Below are positions 55,272 to 64,000 of a stretch of 64,000 nucleotides of DNA, piece after piece. The translations under genes and the position numbers were made by a program. The stretch's first letter is position 1. Each line of letters begins with the position of its first letter. Origin of the DNA: Armigeres subalbatus (lineage: Eukaryota > Arthropoda > Insecta > Diptera > Culicidae); the NCBI RefSeq assembly GCF_024139115.2, contig NC_085139.1:256001679-256065678 (forward strand), read 5' to 3'. The notes beneath the pieces are model-generated. The model was not told where the DNA came from. It was given only the letters and a program-made list of their open reading frames with translations, and did no database searches.

Positions 55272-58200
55272 ATGTCCAAAAGAAAATTACCCTTATGGAT
55301 GCGAGACGCGGAACTTTCACCTGTTCCAGTAGCAGGGAAAAGGATTGCTTTATCGGAGAAGGAAACCAATGTCGATGCGGTAGATGAAAACGAAAGTTCA
55401 AAACCCACCACTAAAATAGAAAAAGAGCAGAATCAGGACCAGGAGGATACTCCTCGTCGAAGGCTACGAAGCAATTTCAAAATTCCGGATGAAATTCCCA
55501 AACGGGAACCGGTAATCCAATTGAACATTGAGGACGTCCCTTTCATCGAGTACAAAGGGGAAATTCGCTATTACACGGATATGCGGGACATGGCCTTTGC
55601 GTGCGACCAGCTGTTCCAGTGGGTTGAAAGCACATCGGCGAACGAACATCCGGTGGTGCCGATTGCGTTCGATCTCGAGTGGCCGTTCAGTTTCCAGACC
55701 GGACCAGGAAGAACCGCACTGATGCAGTTGTGCGTTCAAACGGACGTTTGTCATCTGTTTCAGTTGTCTTGTTTGAAGAAACTTCCGGCAGCGATGCTGC
55801 AGCTGTTGAATCACCCGCGGGTCCAACTGCACGGGGTCAATGTGAAGAACGATTTCCGAAAGTTGGCGCGAGACTTTCCGGAAGCGAATGCGGATCAAAT
55901 GATAGAGAAGTGTGTGGATTTGGGTGCGTGGTACAATCGGATTCACGGTTCGACTGGGTTGTGGAGCATGGAGCGGCTGGTGCTGCAAGTTTGTCGCCTG
56001 CGAGTGGACAAGAACAAGAAGGTCCGGATGAGCAAGTGGCATGTGCTGCCGCTGAGCGATGACCAAAAGATGTATGCGGCGGTTGATGTTTATGTAAGTA
56101 TGATTCTTCTGCTAGACTAAGTTTACACTCGCATACCCATTTTTGAGAACAATTTCCAACATTTTTGCAAACTTACCGCGTTTAGGATCAAAAATATCCA
56201 ACTCCGTGGTACTTATGAGGGTGTCGCTGAGTCGGAGGCCTCTTTTTTTTTCTTCCTAAGCAATGGAGGGGGAATCTGCTCAACAGACATCCTGGGTTGT
56301 CCAGGAAGTGCGGGGTTAGGGATCACCTCCAACAGCAAACGAGGGAGGCAGGACTACATCCCCGACCCGCTAAACCGTTTCCATTGCCGCCAAGCCCATA
56401 GTCCCTTCGGTACAACCAGAAAGTAATGCTTCAAAGGGGGCCAGTGCGTGTCCTTGCAGCACCGAACATCGTAACTCGCTTTTTTAGAAGAACACCATGG
56501 TATCGTGCCAGCGCGTTACCGGCTTTCCAGGTGGCCTTACCACGCCCTATGTCCTCGGAAGGTGGGAAGGGTCGACTTCGCGCCTGCTTCCCTCTGCACG
56601 ACTGGTATCAAGAATGATGATGCCGCGTGCACCCCAAATTGACCTCTCTGCGATAGGGCCTATTCGCCAGCACACAGAGGGACTTGCCGACGCGGTGCCT
56701 ACGCCTGCCCCAGCCTTGACGAGGACCCCTTTCCGTCCTCGGGCTCGGAACCCGCCCGGTTGACCGACGCCGCGAAAGCGACGATACCATGTTCTTCGCG
56801 CGGCCACTTGTTCGATAAAAGGATCGAGTTCGACCACAGAGCATGACCACCGGTATGACCCATGAAGCCGACTCCGATTTCTTGGACCACCTCTTATTTG
56901 CGCCTGAACTAGCCATCCTTGAGTCCACGCGCCACCTTCTGTGTAGCTTCGAGACGATTTGGGCGATAGCCGATAAAACGGCGTTCCAGCCAACTTCATA
57001 TTTACACATCCTCCGAACTAGGTTGTCCGGGGTAGTGTCCAGACCACATGTGGTCACGCATTGCGCGAAAACGTGAGCATACGGACAACACGTGTTCCGC
57101 CGTTTCCTCTAAACCTGCGCACACCAAACACTCGGGCGAGGCCGAGCAAGCCAGCTGCGTTACCTGCACTGTGAATTTGCAGCACGCTTAAACGCCGGGC
57201 ACTTCGAACCCCCCATGGAACAAATGGAACAAATCAAACAATTGGGAGGGTTCGTGCAGCATTGTGCCTTATGTCCCTCCAATCCGCAGCGTCGGCAGAG
57301 ATTGCTTCTGTCAGGGCCTTTGCAGTCCCATTGCTTGTGCCCCGGTTCCAGGCACTTGAAGCAAACTTCGGGTTGCTCGTATATGCCCACAGGGCATACC
57401 TTGACGCTCCCTAACTTGAATACCTTGGAAGCGTCCGCTGCAGATAGTCGAACCAATGCTACCTGCGTCCCTGCCGGACCTTTCCGTAGCCAAACGGCTG
57501 CGGTGGGCGTCTCCACTTCACACTGTCGCCGCAGTGCCGTGACAAGCTCTTCGACTTCGATGATCTCGTCCAGGTCTTTAACCCTTAGATTCACCTCCGT
57601 CGTGAGTGCCCTCACCTTGACCGTCTCGCCTAGGACTTCCTCCGCCAACTTCTTGTAGGCGGCGCCCTTTTACGAGACGCCCCGCTTCAGCTCGAGGATC
57701 ATCTTGCCCATCCGGGTACGTCTTATTCGACGTACGTCGGCGCCGAGTTCACCGAGCTTGACGTCACTCCTCATCGCCTTCAAGACGTCCGAGTACTTAG
57801 CCTCATCCGCCGTAATGACTAGGGCATCGCCCCTGGAGCGATTGGCGCCTACCCTAGACTTCTTGCTACCCTCATTCGCCTGGGCCTTCTTTTCGGCCCT
57901 TGACGTCTTCGGTTTCCTCTTGTTCTTGGCCAGGGTCCAGGAGGCGTCATCCCCCTCTATTTCCATGGTCTGGGGCGGCTGAGAGCTTTCAGCCTGCTGT
58001 AACCCCTTACCATCGTCTTTCCTGGGTGGACGGACCTTTCCAGGTCCTTCCTCCCCCGGTTTTGGAGGTACCTGGCCGGGGTTCAGCTTCCCAGCCCCAC
58101 TACCCTTGTTCGGGGTAGTAAACCACCGCGTTTTGGAGCGGCCCCCCTGGAGACTGTCTCCCCCGTTTTTGTGTCTGCTCCGTTGGAGCAGTCACCCCCG

Positions 58201-59125
58201 ACGTACCCGCAAATACTTGAGCCTCAGTCTGGGTAGACTTTGGTACCACCGTCTTCGCTGGCACGCCTTCGGTCGATTCGACCTTGCACGAGTTCGCGAA
58301 TCCTTGGGCCTCAGTCTGGGTAGACCTCGACTACCACTAATTGAAGAATTGACTTGGTTTTCCATTTTGGTCCCACGAGTTGCTCGGGAAAAGAGGTCCA
58401 CCACACCAGAGCAGAGCCCAGCATGACGCGGTAAGGGACAATTACTGTGGAGGGTGCCCAGGTACCCCACAGGCTCCGTTAAAGGCCTAGCTTATTATTT
58501 CTCGCTTGACGCCTTTGGATTAGGGGTTAGGGACGATGGTCCCGGTCTAACTCGCAGTGGTCATGGGGAGGGATCGTCAAGCCCTTGGACAAAGTCCCTG
58601 CTGCCCCCGAGTTGGAGGACCCCGAGTCGGATGGACGTAGCAATCCTCATGCTTTTGGGATTTTTGTCCTAGATTGAAAATGCCGCCTCGCAGCTTAGTG
58701 TTCATTAAGCACTTCCACAGTAGCTGTTGTTAACTGCGAGGTTTCAAAGCCGAGTTACAATTTTTGCATGCGTATATCGTGAGGCTACCACGTTCGTTGA
58801 AAAAAGGACGTCTCTCTCGCTGGATTTCAAATGGGGTGGTGGATTTTGTTTGATTTTTCGTTACCGTGTCTATTGTCGCTCATTTCGGATGCTCGTAGTA
58901 CTAAAATTTATATAAACAAAACACTCATTTCACTCAATACGAATCACTCACTCTGCGTTGTTATCAGCATCAGTATTTTTCGATTTCATAACAAGGTGCA
59001 TGTTCCTTTGGTTTCGATTACAGATCGGTCAGGAAATGTACCTCAAGCTGAAGGAAAAAGAGCAAAAGTTGGAACAAGAACAACTGGAGCTGGATCTCGC
59101 ACTGAATCCGTCAACAGCAGAATAA
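55272..59125 (+). CDS. WRNexo: WRN-type 3'-5' exonuclease
   Basis: It is a DEDDy-family nuclease that trims 3' DNA ends during repair and replication stress; in insects it is a stand-alone protein without the RecQ helicase. The exons are 55272-56093 (ends VDVY|GTAAGT) and 59024-59125 (after TTTCGATTACAG), 307 aa in all. Residues 1-80 are charged and unstructured. The exonuclease fold is about 90-275: ExoI FDLEW (D134, E136), ExoII NVKNDF (D194), ExoIII YAAVD (Y268, D272). The tail after the intron is a charged helix (LKLKEKEQKLEQEQ). The 2.9-kb intron carries an antisense R1-clade element and a SINE piece. Confidence 0.93.
56235..58676 (-). mobile_element. Internally deleted R1-clade non-LTR retrotransposon in the intron
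   Basis: On the minus strand, ORF1 (about 58600-57160) encodes a gag-like protein with two CCHC knuckles (CFKCLEPGHKQWDC, CRRCGLEGHKAQCC) and a third, altered one; one in-frame TAA splits it at about 57668. Directly after it come the ORF2 C-terminal zinc motif (CLVCAGLEETAEHVLSVC, about 57150-57080) and the 3' part, ending in a short A-tract at about 56239. The endonuclease and reverse transcriptase are missing between them. Confidence 0.8.
58680..58793 (-). mobile_element. Partial Feilai-type SINE
   Basis: GCCGCCTCGCAGCTTAGTGTTC...GTGAGGCTACC corresponds to the SINE middle on the minus strand, with a 4-bp insertion. It adjoins the 5' side of the R1-clade element, which may have inserted next to or into it. 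Confidence 0.75.
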
Positions 59126-59189
59126 GCATTTGCGTCACATACCTTGACGATTTAGTTATTAAGTTTTTGTTTCATATCATAGATTTTAG

Positions 59190-59897
59190 GTGATCAAACA
59201 AAATCGAGCAATGTCTCGAGTGGTGCACATTCTACGAGCCGGTAAGCTAAGCTATCAAAAGTCGTTGAACCTGCAAAAGACGATCTCCTCACTTGTTTTC
59301 AACGGAGAGAAACCGAATGTACTGATCCTGACTGAGCACGATCCCGTCTATACCGTTGGAATCCGGACCAAATCCTACGGTCCAGAAGAGGAACAACGAC
59401 TAAAGGCGCTGGGCGCAGATTTTTTCCGAACCAATCGAGGCGGTCTAATCACGTTCCACGGTCCGGGCCAACTGGTCGTCTATCCGGTGTTGAATCTGAA
59501 AAACTTCCAACCCAGCGTCCGGTGGTACGTTTGCCACATCGAAAAGACGGTGATCGAATTGTGTCGACGGTATGGGCTGCAGGCAGGAGCGACGGAGGAC
59601 ACCGGAGTTTGGATAGGAGATAACAAAATTTGCGCCATCGGAATTCATGCGAGTAGGTATGTCACGACCCATGGGTTGGCGTTGAATTGTAACAACGATT
59701 TGAGCTGGTTCAAGCATATAGTTCCTTGTGGGATTGAAGGAAAAGGGGTTACATCCTTGAGTGTGGAGCTTAGTCGGGAAATGAAAGTCAGAGCGGTTAT
59801 GGAGAAGTTTTTGGAAAGTTTTCGAGATGTACTAGAGTGCGATCTGGTAGAGTTAGATTCTGATAGACAACGCGAGATTATGGAGCAGATAGAATAG
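59190..59897 (+). CDS. LIPT2: Lipoyl(octanoyl) transferase 2, mitochondrial
   Basis: It moves octanoyl groups from mitochondrial acyl carrier protein to the lipoyl domain of GCSH, the first step of lipoate synthesis. The single exon encodes 235 aa from ATG 59190; a second ATG at 59211 (residue 8) is also possible. Seen: RGGLITFHGPGQ (83-94), the catalytic Lys in DNKICAIGIH (K146), THGLALN (160-166) and the acyl-accepting Cys in PCGI (C180), at the usual 34-residue spacing from the Lys. The N-terminus has basic residues and no acidic residue before 40, suitable for import. It starts 64 bp after the exonuclease stop, with no poly(A) signal in between. Confidence 0.93.
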   Translation: MIKQNRAMSRVVHILRAGKLSYQKSLNLQKTISSLVFNGEKPNVLILTEHDPVYTVGIRTKSYGPEEEQRLKALGADFFRTNRGGLITFHGPGQLVVYPVLNLKNFQPSVRWYVCHIEKTVIELCRRYGLQAGATEDTGVWIGDNKICAIGIHASRYVTTHGLALNCNNDLSWFKHIVPCGIEGKGVTSLSVELSREMKVRAVMEKFLESFRDVLECDLVELDSDRQREIMEQIE

Positions 59898-60075
59898 AAT
59901 TGTAAGGCTTCCCCAAACACTGCAGGACACTAACGTAGAATAAGTTGACGCGTACTCCTAATTTAAGAATGTTTTCAAGGGTATTTAAGGGAATGTCATT
60001 GTTTCGAAAAGAAAAATGCTCGACTCTTTTGATACGTCACAGCCGAAAAAGCCAATCGTTATATTGTATATTGCG

Positions 60076-60081
60076 AATAAA
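60076..60081 (+). terminator. AATAAA poly(A) signal for LIPT2
   Basis: AATAAA in TTGCGAATAAAGC, 179 nt after the LIPT2 stop codon. It is the only canonical plus-strand signal between the exonuclease stop and the convergent gene. Confidence 0.7.
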
Positions 60082-60101
60082 GCTTTAGATACGTTTCTAA
60101 G

Positions 60102-60107
60102 TTTAAT
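60102..60107 (-). terminator. ATTAAA poly(A) signal for the EPG5-like gene
   Basis: ATTAAA on the minus strand, 58 nt after the stop at 60165. Its cleavage site would fall within the LIPT2 3' end, so the two convergent transcripts probably overlap by some tens of bases. Confidence 0.4.
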
Positions 60108-60164
60108 TACCTACCCAAGTATATGTAGTAGAGAAATTTCTTCTTCTAAAATCAAGTCTTAAAT

Positions 60165-61153
60165 TCAACAGCGCCACACTTCCTCAACTGAGTGGAAGAA
60201 GTGTTCGTCGCAAAACAGTCGAACAATTTTACAAACATTTTCTCCAATATTGGCGATCATTGCCGTGTTTTCAATCAGATTGATCGCCGCTCGCGTTTTG
60301 ATATGCGTATCGCCGTAACGCTTATTGGCCAACGTTTGCTTAAGATCTCCCATGGCTTGGCCATACTCCTTGCACCGATTGGTGCTGTCGATTGAAGGCG
60401 GTCCGGATTCTGACGCTTCCAGCGCTTTGTCAGAATCATCCCCGAACAGAAGGAACACGATGCACGACAAACACTTGGCAATCACTTTTCGGCGAATGCT
60501 GATGCCGTCTTTACGGATACCAATGGCACCGAGGAGTCCCTCGCCCCAACCCTCGGCTTCCTTGGAACAAGTCTGCAGATAGCGAGCCAATGTTAGCAGA
60601 AGATTTTGGCCGTTGGATGACGTTTTCATAATCTCCACTCCGACCACCACCATCATGCTCCAGAGGAGAATCAGCTTTGATTCGTTTTGATCGCTTAAAA
60701 AGGAGATAAAATTATTATTTGCTAACACCAAGGGGATCATTTCGTTGTATTTACTTCACTTTCACGTCCTCCAGCATCCGAAACAATTTCTGCAGAGCAA
60801 TAGTCTTCTCACCGCTGCTACCAGCTTCCTGCAGCCTCTGTACCATCAACAGATGCAGCACAAGCAGATGCCTATTTTTTGTCAACATCTTTTCGTCAAA
60901 TCCCTTCACAGTTCGCAGTCCAACCTTGTGCAAGGCCTTCGTCCACGTGGCATCCATAACCGGTTCACCTCCGTTGGTGACTTGACCGAGCCATGATTTG
61001 CCAAAATAGTGCAACAGTATCTCCTCCAGCAACAGGTACATATTGCAGGAGAAACTTTTACACATTCCGGCGGCATCCAGCACCGAAGGAATGATGTAGC
61101 TATCGCTGGTTCGACAATTCTCCGTCCACAGCACAATGGCTTCGATGAACAGT
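60165..61153 (-). CDS. Epg5: C-terminal exons of an EPG5-like autophagy tether (partial)
   Basis: EPG5 is a very large Rab7 effector that ties autophagosomes to late endosomes/lysosomes. Only the last two exons are here: 61153-60755 (after CCCTTCCAG, ending GTGAA|GTAAAT) and 60693-60165, with a 61-nt intron; phase is kept. Together they give about 308 aa of mostly helical sequence with no repeats or membrane segment. The stretch EGWGEGLLGAIGIRKDG, followed by a hydrophobic helix, resembles what I remember of the EPG5 C-terminus (a GWG-LGAIG motif). Upstream exons must lie right of the TE block or outside the window. Family assignment is from memory; that this is a real conserved gene is much more certain. 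Confidence 0.6.
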
Positions 61154-61824
61154 CTGGAAGGGAACAAAGGGATTAGATACTTTCTACAAACAACAAGGAA
61201 AACTTGAAGCCGCAAGCCGTCATGATAAAGAACTTTTTCGGGAGGTTATGCCTTATCATACATTTCTTTTTGAAAGCCCAAAACGCGGGGCACTCGTTCT
61301 GAGGATGTATTTCAACCTGTTTTACATGGCTGTGTGAAGAAGACATTTTCTTGAGGACAGACGATGCCAACTAAAGTCAATATCCTTAACTAGTTCTCCG
61401 TTCTGGAAAGATTTCATCCATACTGTCAAAATCTCACTAACAGAAAAATTAACCTGGACTGCAATTTCCGAATTCGTGATTTCCCAAGTGAAAAGAGATT
61501 GTTGCTTCGATAATCCACTGTTCCACCAATAATTTTGATCAACATTCTTCTTCTTCTTTGTATTACACCCTCCACTGGCAGGGTTTGAATTCGAAGGAGA
61601 AAGAGAAAATCTCTCTTCTATCATGTCTGTATACACTCTCGATAGGTAGCATACCATGAGAGACGTATTTCGGTAGCTGTTACGATAATGAATTGATTTG
61701 GGGGGCTAGAAGCCATGATAAATTTCTTCTACTAAGACCCAATTGCGGGGGGCACCGGTTCTAAAGCCTCTCGTTTATCGTTGTTCGTTATCTATTGAGA
61801 GCGATTTCTGCAAACCCTGCCCAC
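61154..61824 (-). other. Intron of the EPG5-like gene, no exon recognised
   Basis: A 111-codon minus-strand frame (61657-61322) has no matching splice sites or familiar motif. Two similar stretches, 'aaaacgcggggcactcgttctgagg' near 61280 and 'aattgcggggggcaccggttctaaag' near 61742, suggest repeat DNA. Confidence 0.4.
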
Positions 61825-62082
61825 TGGGACATTGCCGCCTCGCTGCTTAGTGTTCATTCAGCACTTCCACAGTTGTTATTAACCGCAGGGTTTCTAAGCC
61901 AAGTTACCATTTCTGCATTCGGATATCATGAGGCTAACACGATAATACTTATGCCCAGGGAAGTCGAGAAAATTTCCAAACCGAAAATTGCCTTGACCAG
62001 CACCGGGAATCGAACCCAGCCACCCTCAACATGGTCTTGCTTTATAGCCGCGCATCTTACCACTAGGCTAAGGAGGGCCCCT
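61825..62082 (-). mobile_element. Feilai-type SINE, nearly complete
   Basis: It runs from CCCACTGGGACATTGCCGCC (3' body) to the complement of the head, AAGGAGGGCCCC, with B-box complement GGGAATCGAACCC. The AAG tail is missing. Confidence 0.85.
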
Positions 62083-62109
62083 TTACTACTGTACTACCCC
62101 ACTGCATAC

Positions 62110-63245
62110 GCGCAGCATCTCGAGACAACGTTGCCGGAAGAGGGTGAGCTCGATGGGGTGAAGACTAATGGAATACAGTTAAAGCAGCCATTAATGACGC
62201 AGCGGAGAATAATGTCGGCTATGTGGGACGAAGTCGACGGAACGATTGGTTTGACGAAGAGTGCAGACAGATTCTAGAGAAGAAGGACGCAGCGCGGGCG
62301 GTCGCCCTGCAGCAAGGTATCCCGCATAACGTGGAACGTTATAGACGGAAGCTTTTTCAGGAGAAGAAACGCCGCCTGGAAGAAGCGGAGTGCGAGGAGC
62401 TGGAACAGCTTTGCCGTTCTCAAGAACACGCAAGTTCTATCAGAAGCTGAACGCATCCCGCACAGGCTTCGTGCCGCGAGCCGAAATGTGCAGGGATAAG
62501 AATGGGAGCATCTTGACGGACGAACGTGTGGTGACCGAAAGGTGGAAGCAGCACTACGAGGAACATTTTAATGCCGCTGAGAGTACATGAAGTGAAAGTC
62601 AAGGCAGCGGAGGAAATGACTGCGTCAGTCTGCCAACCAGCCCCTACCTTGAGGGAATTTAAGGATGCGATCCAACAGTTAAATACCAATAAAGCAGCTG
62701 GTAAGGATGGTATCGGAGCTGAGCTCATCAAGATGGGCCCGGAAAAGCTGGCCACTTGCCTGCACAAACTGATAGTCAGAATCTGGGAAACCGAACAGCT
62801 ACCGGAGGAGTGGAAGGAAGGGGTTATATGCCCCATCTACAAGAAAGGTGACAAGCTGGAGTGTGAGAACTTTCGAGCGATCACCATCCTTAATGCCGCC
62901 TACAAAGTGATATCCCAGATCATTTTCCGTCGTCTGTCACAATTAGTGAATGAGTTCGTGGGAAGTTCGCTGGGCTCGCTCAGCTCTACAGCAAACCCAG
63001 TATTCAGAAGGTAGCTAAAGCCGGAAGGGTACGATGGGCAGGGCATGTTGCAAGAATGCCGGAGAGCAACCCTTCAAAGATGATGTTCGCTTCCGATCCG
63101 GCAGGTACGAGACGGCGTGGAACGTAGCGAGCGAGGTGGGCAGACCAGTGGGGGGGGCGTATTCGAGTATGGAGAGATACGACCTCGAACCGTGTATTGT
63201 GGCGTCAAATGGTTGATTCAGTGTTATCTGTTTAGATGTAGACTA
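62110..63245 (+). pseudogene. LINE copy with reverse-transcriptase core deleted
   Basis: The first half gives the linker and RT start in nearly open frames: TNKAAGKDGIGAELIKMGP, WKEGVICPIYKKGDKLEC, FRAITILNAAYKVISQIIF. At about 62970 it jumps directly to the 3' tail seen at 19255-19579 (VAKAGRVRWAGHVARM, NRVLWRQMVDSVLSV), so the polymerase active site and thumb are lost. It ends in 'actaaataaattaaaaaatg'. It lies in the presumed upstream intron of the EPG5-like gene. Confidence 0.8.
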
Positions 63246-63925
63246 AATAAATTAAAAAATGAAACGAAAAATGAAAATTATTGGTTTTAAAGGCGGCTTA
63301 TTGGGCCTGCGCAAACCTCCTCCTGTTTAAAGTTGTACCTAACACCAGGACCTAGGCTTGTATGCTTTGAGCGGCACATGGTCGCTCTGGCGGAGCCTGC
63401 TTGTGGATACATACAGCTTTTTATAGAAGTTCAACAGAGTCCACTGTGGAGCCCCACCACACCTTATGCCAAACGGCCTCTATACTACCGCCGTATAAGG
63501 GCCGTTTGGCAGATTAAGAGGAGGTAACCTGTAACATATCCTATGTTTCAACCCAAAACATTTCCCTTTTGGTGATAGCTTCCCTAGAAAATCAAGAACA
63601 AAAATACTGTACTTAAAATATATCTATTTTGCAAGAACTCTATTTGAATTATATAAATTTAACTTGTACCGTATCGCCTTAAACCGCCAATTGAAATATT
63701 TCAAGTTAATAGATAGAAAGATCAGGTACCGATAGGGCACATCAAAAACTATACGGCGATATACGACTACTGGCCCTGCTCGAGAATTCCCATGCCGACG
63801 AAACACACCAACTGAAGCATGTGAGTGTTTGTAGAAACCAAAATCTCCACACCATCATGTGTAGAATGATATGGGTGAAATGATAATCTGAGTATCGAAT
63901 GACGATCACGCGATATTCTACCCAA
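63246..63925. other. Unassigned sequence at the right edge
   Basis: No gene is supported. A short inverted pair, TTATGCCAAACGGCC(TC) and GGCCGTTTGGCA, lies at 63465-63512. Confidence 0.35.
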
Positions 63926-63929
63926 CAGC

Positions 63930-63938
63930 TATATAAGG
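63930..63938 (+). promoter_or_regulatory. TATATAAGG box near the right edge
   Basis: TATATAAGG in CAACAGCTATATAAGGACCGG has the form and GC-rich flank of a core promoter, and about 25 bp downstream the sequence reads TTGTCGGTC. A transcript would run out of the window. Whether it belongs to a gene or an element cannot be decided. Confidence 0.3.
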
Positions 63939-64000
63939 ACCGGCTTCCAACTTGTCGGTCTTTTTTGTTTAAGAAAATTCCTGGGAAGCGAGAAAACGGT

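Noticed and set aside
61322..61657. Extra exon of the EPG5-like gene
   Set aside because: No acceptor or donor in phase with the exon at 61153, and no residue pattern like the flanking exons.

Overview
This window looks like nuclear DNA from a culicine mosquito, most likely Aedes. The coding exons are clearly dipteran. Introns are several kilobases long and loaded with transposons. A tRNA-derived SINE that I recognise as the Aedes Feilai family (A/B boxes, 3' AAGAAG-type tail) is present in at least six full or partial copies. I cannot separate Ae. aegypti from Ae. albopictus by eye. There is no bacterial-type operon, CRISPR array or replication origin.

Host genes. Four or five conserved genes can be read with confidence. 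(1) eIF4B (22091-27122, minus, five coding exons, 586 aa). (2) BAP60/SMARCD, the 60-kDa SWI/SNF subunit (53160-54824, minus, three coding exons, 512 aa). (3) A WRN-type 3'-5' exonuclease (55272-59125, plus, two exons, 307 aa), head to head with BAP60. (4) LIPT2, mitochondrial octanoyltransferase (59190-59897, plus, one exon), only 64 bp after the exonuclease stop codon and possibly co-transcribed with it. (5) The C-terminal two exons of a large protein that I read as EPG5 (60165-61153, minus), convergent with LIPT2 and running out of the window to the right. Three weaker gene candidates are marked as such: a short first exon at 577-644 (minus), a two-exon secreted-peptide gene at 1098-1413 (plus) with its own AATAAA, and a first coding exon with a long GC-richer leader at 37580-38716 (plus).

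Layout. 1-510: paired AGCCTACT repeats. 1.8-6.5 kb: a large foldback element whose arms are 152-bp tandem arrays. 6.6-14.1 kb: MITEs, SINEs and rotted non-LTR retrotransposons. 14.8-19.1 kb: a second foldback element carrying CATTTGGCATAA subterminal repeats, 52-bp tandem repeats and two further elements nested inside it. 19.1-20.2 kb: LINE tails. 20.2-27.2 kb: eIF4B. 27.4-37.1 kb: palindromic MITEs, SINE, and gene-fragment-bearing elements. 37.6-38.7 kb: candidate gene start. 38.7-44.7 kb: mostly unassignable AT-rich DNA with MITE and LINE pieces. 44.9-49.6 kb: a three-layer nest (LTR retrotransposon inside a MITE inside a SINE). 50.5-51.7 kb: LINE tail and MITEs. 52.8-61.2 kb: the compact gene cluster, with an internally deleted R1-clade retrotransposon in the exonuclease intron. 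61.2-64 kb: SINE and LINE remnants.

The most unusual item is the 45091-49345 LTR retrotransposon. Its two 269-bp LTRs read identical and it has a perfect 4-bp target duplication, so it inserted recently. Yet it has no reverse transcriptase or RNase H: protease is fused in frame to an integrase-like domain that has lost two catalytic acidic positions. It must have been mobilised in trans. Several MITE-like elements here also carry host-gene-like exons with in-phase splice sites, suggesting gene-capturing transposons.
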